10,865 nt of DNA, from the NCBI GenBank assembly GCA_024762755.1, contig JANTGX010000050.1, positions 1 through 10,865 of the forward strand, written 5' to 3'. Under the pieces are notes generated by a model that saw only the letters and a list, made by a program, of their open reading frames with translations, did not search any database and was not told where the DNA came from. The position numbers and the translations under genes are program-made. Each line of letters begins with the position of its first letter. Within the stretch, counting starts at the first letter, position 1. Below are positions 1-7,399 of this stretch, piece after piece. The stretch comes from Gammaproteobacteria bacterium (GTDB lineage Bacteria; Pseudomonadota; Gammaproteobacteria; SZUA-152).

Positions 1-293
1 GCAGCGCCCAGGTGCGTCAGCGGGTCAGCGCCGCGCAGCAGCGCCAGCAGGCACGTCAGGGCATGCCCAACAGCCAGCTGGGCAGCAACGGGATCGAGCA
101 GCATTGCACCCTCGATCAGACCAGCCAGGCCCTGCTTCGCAATGCACTGGAACGCCTCGGGCTGTCGGCACGAGCCTACCACCGCATCCTGCGGGTGGCC
201 CGTACCATCGCCGATCTCGCCGGCAGCGAGCGCATCCTCACCTCGCACCTGACCGAGGCCATCGGCTATCGCCGGCTGGACCGCCGGACCTGA
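1..293 (+). CDS. comM: ComM/YifB-family Mg-chelatase-like AAA+ ATPase, C-terminal fragment
   Basis: This is the 3' end of a gene whose start lies left of the window. The reading frame is open from base 3 and stops with TGA at 291-293, giving about 96 visible residues. The text S-A-Q-V-R-Q-R-V, then a Gln/Arg-rich helix, then LGLSARAYHRILRVARTIADL and an ending of H-L-T-E-A-I-x-Y-R, is typical of the C-terminal Mg-chelatase-like domain of YifB/ComM proteins. Those are hexameric AAA+ helicases; ComM promotes branch migration during natural transformation. The ATPase motifs are outside the window, so the call rests on the C-terminal domain only. The gene converges with the allophanate hydrolase gene, with three bases between the stop codons. 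It is probably a conserved chromosomal neighbour, unrelated to guanidine use. Confidence 0.8.
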   Translation, partial: SAQVRQRVSAAQQRQQARQGMPNSQLGSNGIEQHCTLDQTSQALLRNALERLGLSARAYHRILRVARTIADLAGSERILTSHLTEAIGYRRLDRRT

Positions 294-296
294 ACG

Positions 297-2087
297 TCAA
301 CCCCGCTGTAGGTAGGCGCGCCAGCCGCCCAGCCCCGTGATGTCCTCGGCCCCCTCGGCCGCCAGTCCCTCGCAGATGAAGCCGGTCTCCCAGCTGCCGT
401 CGGCCAGTTCCACCTGGCCCAGCCCCAGCGGTGCCGGGATGCCGGCGAGGAAGCCGCCGAGCTGCCGCTCGGGCAGTTCCCAGATCTCCACCGCGATGGC
501 GGCACCGCCCTCGCCGACCCGGATCATGCCCGGCCGTCGGGGCGGGCCGCCCGGCAGAGCGTAGAGCCGGTAGGCCGGCGCGCTCTCGGTGGCACGCAGC
601 AGACGGCCGCCCCGCTCGGTGAGCTGGTGGTTGAGCGGCAGCCCGGACAGGTGGGCGCCGCATACCACCAGGCGCATCATCGGCTCTGCCGCGGGGATGT
701 GAGCCATCTCTTGCGTTGCAGTCAATGTGTGGCCTGTGGCGCCCAGCGGCAGGCCCAGCGCACGCTGCAACCTGTCGCCATAGCCGGCCAGGGCCCCGTC
801 GGCGAAGGCCGGGCCGAACAGGGTCACGCCATGGGGCAGCCCGTCGTCGCCGAAGCCCGCCGGCACCGCCACGGCGGCATAGTCGAGCAGGTTCATGAAG
901 TTGGTGTAGGTGCCCAGCCGGCTGTTCAGCAGGATGGGCTCGGCTGCCACCTCGGCCTGGGTGTAGAGGGTCGGCGCGGTGGGGGTGAGCACGAAATCCA
1001 GGCCATCGAGCAGCTCGTCGCAGATGCGCTTGTAGTCGGCCAGTTTGTACTGGGCCTGGAAGGCCGCCACCGCGCTGGCGCGGATGCCGGGCTCGATGAT
1101 CTGGCGGGTCACCGGGAACAGGGCCTCGGGCTGCGCCTCGATGAAGTCCTGGATCGCGGCATAACGCTCTGCCACCCAGGGGCCCTCGTACAACAGCCGC
1201 GCGGCGGCCATGAAGGGTGCGAAGTCGATGGACACGGCCTCGCCACCCAGTCCCTCGAGCCGTGCCACCGACGCGCCGAACAGGCGCTCGGCCTGCCTGT
1301 CGCCGAAGAATTCCAGCTGCTCGGGCACACCGAAACGGAAGCGGTCCTGCGCTGCCGGCCCGACCACCGCTGGCCTGGCGTAGGCATCCGCCGCATCGAA
1401 CACCGCGGCCACCGCCAGCGCTGCCTGGGCATCGGCCATGTCGAGGGCGAAGAGGCTGATGGTGTCCAGGGTGCGGCAGGCGGGCACCACGCCGCTGGCC
1501 GACAGCAACCCCCGGGTGGGCTTGATGCCCACCAGGTTGTTGAAGGCCGCCGGCACCCGGCCGGAGCCTGCGGTGTCGGTGCCCAGCGAGAAGCTCACCA
1601 GGCCCTGCGCCACCGCCACGGCAGAACCACCGCTGGAGCCGCCGGAGATGTAGTCCGGATCGAAGGCATTGCGGGTGGCGCCGTAGGGGGAGCGGCTGCC
1701 CACCAGGCCGGTGGCGAACTGGTCCAGGTTGGTCTTGCCGACGGGGATGGCGCCGGCGTCGATCAGCTGCTGCACCACGAAGGCCGAGCGCTCGGGCACA
1801 TAGGCGTACTCGGGGCAGGCGGCAGTGGTGGAGATGCCCGCCAGGTCGATGTTGTCCTTGATGGCGAAGGGGATGCCGTAGAGCGGCAGTTCGCCGGGAT
1901 CGGCACCCTGCAGGGCGTCCAGGTACGGCTGCAGCTCGGCCTCGCTCAGGACATGGATCCAGACATGGTCCGGGTCGCCCTCGGGCAGGCGCGTCCGGAT
2001 GTCGGACAGCAGCTGGGTCGGCGTCAGCTCGCCGGCCAGGTAGGCGGCCCGCAGTCGGCTGATGGAGAGATTCAGGGCATCTTTCAT
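297..2087 (-). CDS. atzF: Allophanate hydrolase (amidase signature enzyme)
   Basis: This 596-residue enzyme should hydrolyse allophanate to ammonia and CO2 in the cytoplasm, the last step of guanidine (or urea carboxylase) catabolism. Residues 20-440 form the amidase-signature domain with its Ser-cisSer-Lys triad: Lys77 in AIKDN, Ser151 in the GGSSGGSA loop and Ser175 in TAGSGR. Residues from about 470 to 596 form the C-terminal domain typical of AtzF; in family members it acts on the N-carboxycarbamate intermediate. The length is about normal for a stand-alone bacterial allophanate hydrolase (yeast fuses it to urea carboxylase). I chose the ATG at 2087. An in-frame GTG at 2099 would add four residues, and no strong Shine-Dalgarno decides between them (a GAG lies at 2101-2103). 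The gene starts 18 bases after the carboxylase stop, so it is cotranscribed and probably translationally coupled. Biuret or triuret hydrolase relatives are less likely given the neighbours. Confidence 0.95.
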   Translation of the reverse strand: MKDALNLSISRLRAAYLAGELTPTQLLSDIRTRLPEGDPDHVWIHVLSEAELQPYLDALQGADPGELPLYGIPFAIKDNIDLAGISTTAACPEYAYVPERSAFVVQQLIDAGAIPVGKTNLDQFATGLVGSRSPYGATRNAFDPDYISGGSSGGSAVAVAQGLVSFSLGTDTAGSGRVPAAFNNLVGIKPTRGLLSASGVVPACRTLDTISLFALDMADAQAALAVAAVFDAADAYARPAVVGPAAQDRFRFGVPEQLEFFGDRQAERLFGASVARLEGLGGEAVSIDFAPFMAAARLLYEGPWVAERYAAIQDFIEAQPEALFPVTRQIIEPGIRASAVAAFQAQYKLADYKRICDELLDGLDFVLTPTAPTLYTQAEVAAEPILLNSRLGTYTNFMNLLDYAAVAVPAGFGDDGLPHGVTLFGPAFADGALAGYGDRLQRALGLPLGATGHTLTATQEMAHIPAAEPMMRLVVCGAHLSGLPLNHQLTERGGRLLRATESAPAYRLYALPGGPPRRPGMIRVGEGGAAIAVEIWELPERQLGGFLAGIPAPLGLGQVELADGSWETGFICEGLAAEGAEDITGLGGWRAYLQRG

Positions 2088-2105
2088 GATCGGGACCACT
2101 CGGTG

Positions 2106-5100
2106 TTATTCGCTGTTGATGACCAGCAGGGCCTGGCCGGGCGTAACCTGGGCGCCGGGCTGGCACAGCAGGCGCGATACGGTGCCGGCATGCTCGGCGT
2201 GCACCGCGATCTCCATCTTCATGGACTCCAGCACCACCAGCACCTCGCCTTCCTCGATGGCCTGGCCTTGCTCGACCTCCATCTGCCAGACGCTGCCATG
2301 GACATGGCTCGCCACCAGGGACTCCTTGTCGCCCAGGGCCAGCTCGTCACCCTGCTCGTCGATGACCTCGGCCTCGTGGTGTTCGTAGTCGGCCTGGCCG
2401 CTGGCGATCCAGCGCTCGCGCTCCGCCTCGAAGGCGGCCTGCTGTCGCTGCTTGAAGGCGGCGATGCTGTCGGCGTTGTCCGCCAGGAAAGCGTTGTAGT
2501 CGCGCAGGCTGAAGGTGGTCTGCTCCACCTCGAGCTGGAACCGGCCGCGGGGGAAGTCCTCGCGCAGCTGCTCCAGCTCGGCCTGGCTCACCGGGTAGAA
2601 GCGGATCTGGTCGAAGAAGCGCAGCAGCCAGGGCTGCTCGAAGTCGGCGGTCTGGCGGTAACGGTTCCACATCTGCACCGTGCGGCCGACGAACTGGTAA
2701 CCGCCCGGCCCTTCCATGCCGTACACGCAGAGGTATGAACCGCCGATGCCCACCGCGTTCTCCGGTGTCCAGGTGCGGGCCGGGTTGTACTTGGTGGTCA
2801 CCAGGCGGTGGCGCGGATCCATCGGGGTGGCCACCGGCGCGCCGAGATACACGTCGCCTAGGCCCATCACCAGATAGCTGGCGTCGAACAGAATCCTTTT
2901 CACCTGCTCGATGTCGTCCAGGCCGTTGATGCGGCGGATGAACTCGATGTTGCTCGGGCACCAGGGGGCGTCCTTGCGCACCGACTGCATGTATTTCTCT
3001 ATCGCCAGCCGGGTGGACGAGTCGTCCCAGGACAGGGGCAGGTGGACGATGCGCGCCGGCACCGTCAGGTCCTCGATGTCCTTCAGCTCCGCTTCGAGGG
3101 CGACCAGCTTGTCCAGCAGGGTATCCAGCTTGATCAACCGGCTGTCGTAGTGGATCTGCAGGGAACGGATGCCCGGCGTCAGTTCCAGCACGCCGGGGAT
3201 CGGCTGCTGTTGCAGCCTGAGCATCAGGGCATGCACCCGGAAGCGCAGGTTGATATCGAGCACCAGCGGGCCGTACTCCACCAGCAGGTACTTGTCGCCG
3301 GAGGGCCGGTAGGCCACCGCCACCGGGTTCTCGGACGTGTCCAGGGTGCGCACCACCGGGCTGGCCAGCGGCGCCTCGGCCGCGTCCATGTCCACCGGTG
3401 TCAGCCCGTCCAGCATCCACTCCTGCGCTGCCTCCAGACGGTTGGCATCGGCCTGGCTGACAGGCACGAAGCGGACCCGGTCACCGGGCTTGAGCTGACC
3501 CATCTTCCAGCGTTCGGCTCGAATGAGGGTGGCCGGGCAGACAAAGCCGCCCAGGCTGGGGCCGTCCGGGCCCAGGATCACCGGCATGTCGCCGGTGAAG
3601 TCCACGGTGCCGATGGCGTAGGCGTTGTCGTGGATATTGGAGGGATGCAGGCCCGCCTCGCCACCGTCGGCACGGGCCCACTCGGGCTTGGGGCCGATCA
3701 GGCGCACCCCGGTGCGACTGGAGTTGTAGTGCACCTCCCAGTCGCTGGCGAAAAAACGGGCGATGTCCTGGTCGGTGAAGAAGTCGGGCGCGCCGTGGGG
3801 GCCGTAGATGACACGAATCTGCCAGGTGTTTCCATAGCGCGGTCGCAGCGCCGCGGCCAGGGCCGGGCCAGGCAGGTCATCGCTGGGATCGATGTGCAGC
3901 ACGTCGCCCAGCCGCAGTGGGCGCCCGCCGTGACCGCCGAACTGGCCCAGGGTGAAGGTGGCCTTGCTGCCCAGGTAGGCGGGCACCTGGATGCCGCCCT
4001 TGATGCACAGATAGGCGCGGGCGCCGGCACCCTGCACCGCTCCCAGCGTCAGCGTCGCGCCGGGCGCGACCGCCACCGGCTGCCAGGCCGGGAAGGGTTG
4101 ACCGTCCAGCTCGGCCGCCATGGCGGCGCCGGTCAGGCAGATCACGCTGGCGCAGTTGAAACGCAGGGTGGGGCCCGTGACCGTCAGTTCCAGGCCGGCC
4201 GCCTGCGCGTCGTTCTCCAGCAGCCGGTTGCCTAGGCGGAAGGCGAGATCGTCCATGGGACCCGAGGGTGGCACACCGATGTCCCAGTAGCCCTGGCGGC
4301 CGGGGAAATCCTGCACCGTGCTCTGGGTTCCGGCGGCCAGCACGTCGATACTGTTTGCCCGATACCTGAACGCGTTCAGGTATCGGGTGGTCTGCTCGCC
4401 GGCGGCAAATACCGGATCGGCCACCACCTGGCGCAGGTAGGCCAGGTTGGTCTCGATGCCCGCCACCGTGGTCCCGGCCAGTGCCTTGTCCATGGCGGCC
4501 AGCGCCGCCGCCCGGTCCGCGGCATGTACGATGAGCTTGGCCAGCAGGGGGTCGTAGAAGGGCGGCACCTCGATACCCGGCTCGATCCAGCTGTCACAGC
4601 GGGCCTCATCGGGAAAATCGACCGCGGTGAGCAGGCCGGCGGAGGGTTGGAAGTCCTTGTTGGGGTCCTCGGCGTAGAGGCGCACCTGGATGGCATGACC
4701 CCTGGGCGTTTTCTCCAGGCCGGACAGGTCGGCAAGGTCGCCGGCGGCCAGGCTGACCATGCATGCCACCAGGTCCACCCCGGTCACCGCCTCGGTGACG
4801 CCGTGCTCCACCTGCAGCCGGGTGTTCACCTCCAGGAAGTAGAAGGCCTGGCTGCCGGCATCGTAGATGTACTCCACCGTGCCGGCGGAGCGGTAGTCCA
4901 CCGAGCTGCCGAGACGGCAGGCGGTCTCCAGCAGTTGCCGGCGCACGCTGTCGGGCAGGTTGGGCGCGGGCGTCTCCTCCACCACCTTCTGGTTGCGCCG
5001 CTGCAGGGAGCAGTCCCGCTCGCCCAGGGCCACCACCTGTCCCTCGCCGTCACCGAAGATCTGCACCTCGATGTGCCGGGCATGGGCGACGTACTTCTCC

Positions 5101-5693
5101 AGGAAGATGCCGGCGTTGGCGAAGTTGGCCTGGCCCAATCGTTGAACCGTCGCGAAGGCCTCGCTCAGCTGCTGCTCGTCGTGGCACAGCTGCATGCCGA
5201 TGCCGCCACCGCCGGCGGTGCTCTTGAGCATCACCGGGTAGCCGATCACCGCCGCCTCGGCCAGGGCATGGGACACGTCCTTGAGCAGCCCGGTACCCGG
5301 CAGCAGCGGCACGCCGCTGGCCTCGGCCAGGCTGCGCGCGGTGTGCTTGAGGCCGAAGTCACGCAGCTGCTGCGGGGTGGGGCCGATGAAGGCGATGCCG
5401 CGCCGCTCGCATGCCTCGGCGAAGGCGGCGTTTTCGGACAGGAAGCCGTAGCCGGGATGGATGGCCTGCGCGCCGGTCTGCTCGGCGGCAGCCAGCACCT
5501 TGCCCACATCGAGATAGGATTCGCTGGCCAGGGCCTCGCCGATGCACACGGCCTCGTCTGCCTGCGTCACATGCAGGGACTGGGCGTCGGCCTTTGAATA
5601 CACCGCCACCGAGCGGACCCCCATGGCCTTGAGGGTGCGGATGATGCGGCAGGCGATGGCGCCGCGGTTGGCTATCAGGACCTTGTCAAACAT
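2106..5693 (-). CDS. Guanidine carboxylase (urea carboxylase family, biotin-dependent)
   Basis: This 1195-residue single-chain enzyme uses ATP and bicarbonate to carboxylate its substrate. Residues 1-110 are the biotin carboxylase N-terminal domain (FDKVLIANRGAIACRI). About 115-320 is the ATP-grasp domain, with the glycine loop KSTAGGGGIGM at 157-167, ERDCSLQRRNQK at 225-236 and EVNTRLQVEH at 288-297. About 330-445 is the biotin carboxylase C-terminal domain. The carboxyltransferase follows as a KipA/AHS2-like half (about 450-750) and a KipI/AHS1-like half (about 785-1040). The biotinyl domain (about 1120-1195) has ESMKM, with the biotin acceptor at Lys1159. The set is complete. Older annotation calls such proteins urea carboxylase; members next to guanidine riboswitches and CgdAB have been shown to prefer guanidine, and the context supports that here. 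The substrate-deciding residue cannot be placed without an alignment. I chose the start at 5693 (MFDKVL); the in-frame ATG at 5735 lies inside a riboswitch. No convincing Shine-Dalgarno precedes 5693. Confidence 0.92.
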   Translation of the reverse strand: MFDKVLIANRGAIACRIIRTLKAMGVRSVAVYSKADAQSLHVTQADEAVCIGEALASESYLDVGKVLAAAEQTGAQAIHPGYGFLSENAAFAEACERRGIAFIGPTPQQLRDFGLKHTARSLAEASGVPLLPGTGLLKDVSHALAEAAVIGYPVMLKSTAGGGGIGMQLCHDEQQLSEAFATVQRLGQANFANAGIFLEKYVAHARHIEVQIFGDGEGQVVALGERDCSLQRRNQKVVEETPAPNLPDSVRRQLLETACRLGSSVDYRSAGTVEYIYDAGSQAFYFLEVNTRLQVEHGVTEAVTGVDLVACMVSLAAGDLADLSGLEKTPRGHAIQVRLYAEDPNKDFQPSAGLLTAVDFPDEARCDSWIEPGIEVPPFYDPLLAKLIVHAADRAAALAAMDKALAGTTVAGIETNLAYLRQVVADPVFAAGEQTTRYLNAFRYRANSIDVLAAGTQSTVQDFPGRQGYWDIGVPPSGPMDDLAFRLGNRLLENDAQAAGLELTVTGPTLRFNCASVICLTGAAMAAELDGQPFPAWQPVAVAPGATLTLGAVQGAGARAYLCIKGGIQVPAYLGSKATFTLGQFGGHGGRPLRLGDVLHIDPSDDLPGPALAAALRPRYGNTWQIRVIYGPHGAPDFFTDQDIARFFASDWEVHYNSSRTGVRLIGPKPEWARADGGEAGLHPSNIHDNAYAIGTVDFTGDMPVILGPDGPSLGGFVCPATLIRAERWKMGQLKPGDRVRFVPVSQADANRLEAAQEWMLDGLTPVDMDAAEAPLASPVVRTLDTSENPVAVAYRPSGDKYLLVEYGPLVLDINLRFRVHALMLRLQQQPIPGVLELTPGIRSLQIHYDSRLIKLDTLLDKLVALEAELKDIEDLTVPARIVHLPLSWDDSSTRLAIEKYMQSVRKDAPWCPSNIEFIRRINGLDDIEQVKRILFDASYLVMGLGDVYLGAPVATPMDPRHRLVTTKYNPARTWTPENAVGIGGSYLCVYGMEGPGGYQFVGRTVQMWNRYRQTADFEQPWLLRFFDQIRFYPVSQAELEQLREDFPRGRFQLEVEQTTFSLRDYNAFLADNADSIAAFKQRQQAAFEAERERWIASGQADYEHHEAEVIDEQGDELALGDKESLVASHVHGSVWQMEVEQGQAIEEGEVLVVLESMKMEIAVHAEHAGTVSRLLCQPGAQVTPGQALLVINSE

Positions 5694-5714
5694 CGTTGTC
5701 TGTTCTGCACTCGG

Positions 5715-5766
5715 CGCGGGTCGTCCCGCATTCATGCGTCAGCGCCGGAGGTCGTCCCCCGGGCTG
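5715..5766 (-). promoter_or_regulatory. Guanidine-II (mini-ykkC) riboswitch before the carboxylase gene
   Basis: Read on the minus strand, two hairpins each present an ACGA loop closed by GG/CC pairs, the hallmark of the guanidine-II riboswitch. The first hairpin pairs CCGGGGG (5762-5756) with CCTCCGG (5751-5745). It is lengthened by CAGC (5766-5763) pairing GCTG (5743-5740) across a one-base bulge. The second pairs GCGGG (5729-5725) with CCCGC (5720-5716). The linker is 9 bases. The element fills the 104-base gap between the second DUF1989 gene and the carboxylase start at 5693, and ends about 21 bases before that start, so control of translation initiation is likely. In this family guanidine binding docks the two loops and turns the gene on. 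It seems to give the large carboxylase its own guanidine check inside the operon. Confidence 0.9.
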
Positions 5767-5797
5767 CCAGGCAGGCAGCTGTCACCTCTCTGCCGTG

Positions 5798-6451
5798 TTA
5801 TTGCCCATCCCAGATCAGCATGCGTGCCGGGGTCGGGTTGTAGGCATTGCAGGGATTGTTCAGCTGCGGGCAGTTGGACACCAGCACGATCACGTCCATC
5901 TCGGCACGCAGCTCGACATACTTGCCCGCATCCGAGATGCCGTCCTCGAAGGTCAGGCCACCCTCTGGGGTGACCGGCACGTTCATGAAGAAGTTGATGT
6001 TGCAGGTCAGGTCGCGCTTGCCCATGTCGTAGTCGGACTCGGCCAGGGCGATCAGGTAGTTGTCGCGGCAGTTGTGCATGGGCCGCTTTTCGATGGCGTA
6101 ACGCACCTGGTTGGTCTCCGCCGCGCAGGCGCCCCCCAGGGTGTCGTGGCGGCCGCAGGTGTCGGCAACAATCGTCAACATAGGGCGACCCTGATCGGAC
6201 ATCAGCACGCTGCCGGTGGTCAGATAGATGCTCGACTGTTCGCGGATGGTGTCCTGGGCGCTGTAACGCTCGGACGGATCCTCGGCGTTGTAGAACAGGG
6301 TGTCCACCGCCTGGTTACCGGCGATGTCGACGATGCGCAGCACCTGGCCCTTCTTCAGTTCGTACAGCCAGGGATCGCCGCCGGGGATGCTGTAATCGTA
6401 TACAGCCTTGTTGGGGTCCAGGGTGCTTTCGGTCAGTGCTTGAGTGGTCAT
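5798..6451 (-). CDS. Carboxyguanidine deiminase subunit, UAAP1-type DUF1989 protein (CgdAB system)
   Basis: This 217-residue soluble protein belongs to the urea-carboxylase-associated (DUF1989) family and is paralogous to the gene just upstream. Shared landmarks are the YNAEDPSERY segment (54-63), RHDT (101-104), NINFF (151-155), LRAEMD (181-186) and NCPQLNNPCNAYNP (193-206). The His-Asp and Asn-Cys-Pro motifs are plausible metal or active-site residues; that is inference. In characterised guanidine loci the two paralogues act together as CgdAB, converting carboxyguanidine to allophanate with release of ammonia. I cannot say which of the pair is CgdA and which CgdB, so no symbol is given. The ATG at 6451 is preferred because GAGGTG lies six bases before it; an in-frame GTG at 6460 would use part of that site as its start. 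The ribosome site abuts the stop of the preceding gene, so translational coupling is likely. Confidence 0.88.
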   Translation of the reverse strand: MTTQALTESTLDPNKAVYDYSIPGGDPWLYELKKGQVLRIVDIAGNQAVDTLFYNAEDPSERYSAQDTIREQSSIYLTTGSVLMSDQGRPMLTIVADTCGRHDTLGGACAAETNQVRYAIEKRPMHNCRDNYLIALAESDYDMGKRDLTCNINFFMNVPVTPEGGLTFEDGISDAGKYVELRAEMDVIVLVSNCPQLNNPCNAYNPTPARMLIWDGQ

Positions 6452-6461
6452 GGCAGGCACC

Positions 6462-7199
6462 TCAGTACTGGCAGTGGTAGGTGGCGGTCAGCGCGAAGCC
6501 GCGCCGGTTCTCATCACAGTGATTCATGCAGGCGTCGTCCTCGGCCACCGGGTCGGTCTGGTAGATCACCAGTTCGGTGGTCTTGGGCGACCACTCGGTG
6601 GCCGGGTCCATCGGGTGCGGACAGCTGTTGAGCACCACCAGGGTGTCCATCTCGGCGCGCAGGTCCACATGATCGCCCGCCTTGGAGTTGCCCTCGACGA
6701 AATGCATGGCACCGGTCTCGTCCACCGCCACCTTGCTGAAGAAATTGATGTTGGGCACCAGGTCTTTCTTGCCCAGGCCCCACTTGCCCAGCTCAATCAG
6801 GAACAGCTCGCGCCCGTTGCGGTAAAAGCCGTTGTGAAATGCCTGGTAGCCGTGCTCGCCGTACTGACGCCTCACCTGGGCGGCATTGCTGTGGCCACTG
6901 AGGGTGTCGTGCCAGCCCACCGTGTCATCGGTGATGGACATCAACACCCGGCCCATGTCCGAGTAAAGCACATGGCCGGCGGTGAGGAAGGCGGTGTGCT
7001 GGATCTTCAGCGTATCGGCCATGTTGTAGCGTTCGAGCTTCTCCGCCGCGTTGTAGAGCAGGGCCGAGACATTGGCGCCGCCCTTGCGGTCGATGAGGCG
7101 CAGGCCGTAGCCGCGACGGATGATGAATGACCAGTTGCGCGCACCGGGCAGCAGCTCGCTGTGCACGATACGTCCCGGGTCGAGTGGCGATGCGGACAT
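6462..7199 (-). CDS. Carboxyguanidine deiminase subunit, UAAP2-type DUF1989 protein (CgdAB system)
   Basis: This 245-residue protein is the first gene of the catabolic operon and the longer of the two DUF1989 paralogues, matching the UAAP2 type. It shares with its partner YNAAEKLERY (49-58), WHDT (96-99), NINFF (150-154), LRAEMD (180-185) and an SCPHPMDP segment (192-199). It also has a C-terminal tail of about 35 residues, absent in the partner, holding Cys224, His227, Cys228, His242 and Cys243. This could bind a metal; that is inference. With its partner it should deiminate carboxyguanidine to allophanate. The start at 7199 is chosen for three reasons: AGAGGA lies about 8 bases upstream, family members begin near this point, and the upstream in-frame ATG at 7352 would make 51 extra low-complexity Arg/Pro/Ala-rich residues by translating through a guanidine-II riboswitch. 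Confidence 0.88.
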   Translation of the reverse strand: MSASPLDPGRIVHSELLPGARNWSFIIRRGYGLRLIDRKGGANVSALLYNAAEKLERYNMADTLKIQHTAFLTAGHVLYSDMGRVLMSITDDTVGWHDTLSGHSNAAQVRRQYGEHGYQAFHNGFYRNGRELFLIELGKWGLGKKDLVPNINFFSKVAVDETGAMHFVEGNSKAGDHVDLRAEMDTLVVLNSCPHPMDPATEWSPKTTELVIYQTDPVAEDDACMNHCDENRRGFALTATYHCQY

Positions 7200-7219
7200 G
7201 GCACGTTCCTCTGTTCGCT

Positions 7220-7240
7220 GGCACACGCGTCGCGTGCGCC
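7220..7240 (-). other. Hairpin just after the leader guanidine-II element
   Basis: On the minus strand GGCGCACGC (7240-7232) pairs with GCGTGTGCC (7228-7220) around a three-base loop, nine pairs with one G-U. Its first two bases (GG, 7240-7239) also close the second hairpin of the guanidine-II riboswitch, so the two stems compete at their junction. It ends about 11 bases before the AGAGGA ribosome site. A role as part of the expression platform is inference. Confidence 0.5.
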
Positions 7241-7290
7241 ACGGGTCGTCCCGTAGGGTTTTACAGCGGTGCGGGGTCGTCCCCGCACCG
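7239..7290 (-). promoter_or_regulatory. Guanidine-II (mini-ykkC) riboswitch in the operon leader
   Basis: Read on the minus strand, the first hairpin is a perfect ten-pair stem, CGGTGCGGGG (7290-7281) with CCCCGCACCG (7276-7267), carrying an ACGA loop. After a ten-base linker a second hairpin, CTACGGG (7256-7250) with CCCGTGG (7245-7239, one G-U), again carries ACGA. Paired GG-ACGA-CC hairpins separated by a short linker define the guanidine-II riboswitch. It lies about 100 bases downstream of the guanidine-I aptamer and 40 bases before the first operon gene, in the same transcript. It is expected to act on translation initiation of that gene, or as a second sensor behind the guanidine-I switch. 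Confidence 0.92.
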
Positions 7291-7360
7291 GCCTTGCGGC
7301 GCGATTCGGCGGCAGCGGGCGGGGAGCGCGGTGGCTGCGCTTCCGGGTTCACGGCTGCCG

Positions 7361-7399
7361 GACAACAAACACAGGAGGAACCTCTCGGCTGACCTCCCG
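7361..7399 (-). terminator. Conditional terminator of the guanidine-I riboswitch
   Basis: On the minus strand CGGGAGG (7399-7393), part of the conserved 3' side of the aptamer, can pair with CCTCCTG (7378-7372), seven pairs with one G-U. A U-rich run, TGTTTGTTGT, follows (7371-7362). The 5' half of this stem is the same sequence the folded aptamer needs (GAGGTC at 7396-7391 pairs GACCTC at 7440-7435), so the two structures exclude each other. This is the usual genetic-ON design: guanidine stabilises the aptamer and prevents termination. The U tract is interrupted by G residues, so strength is uncertain. Confidence 0.6.

Noticed and set aside
272..288. CCGGC...GCCGG hairpin near the convergent gene ends as a terminator
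   Set aside because: It is inside the comM coding end and no U-run follows on either strand.
627..2738. 703-codon open frame on the plus strand across allophanate hydrolase and carboxylase
   Set aside because: It is antisense to two clear genes, is rich in Gln/Gly/His/Val typical of a GC-rich shadow frame, and has no recognisable domain.
3010..3025. A further GGGACGACTC on the minus strand resembling a guanidine-II loop
   Set aside because: It is single, has a weak stem and lies inside carboxylase coding sequence.
3042..5597. Two long plus-strand frames (3042-4235 and 4524-5597) opposite the carboxylase
   Set aside because: Both are mirror-frame shadows of the carboxylase with low-complexity composition and no ribosome site or domain.
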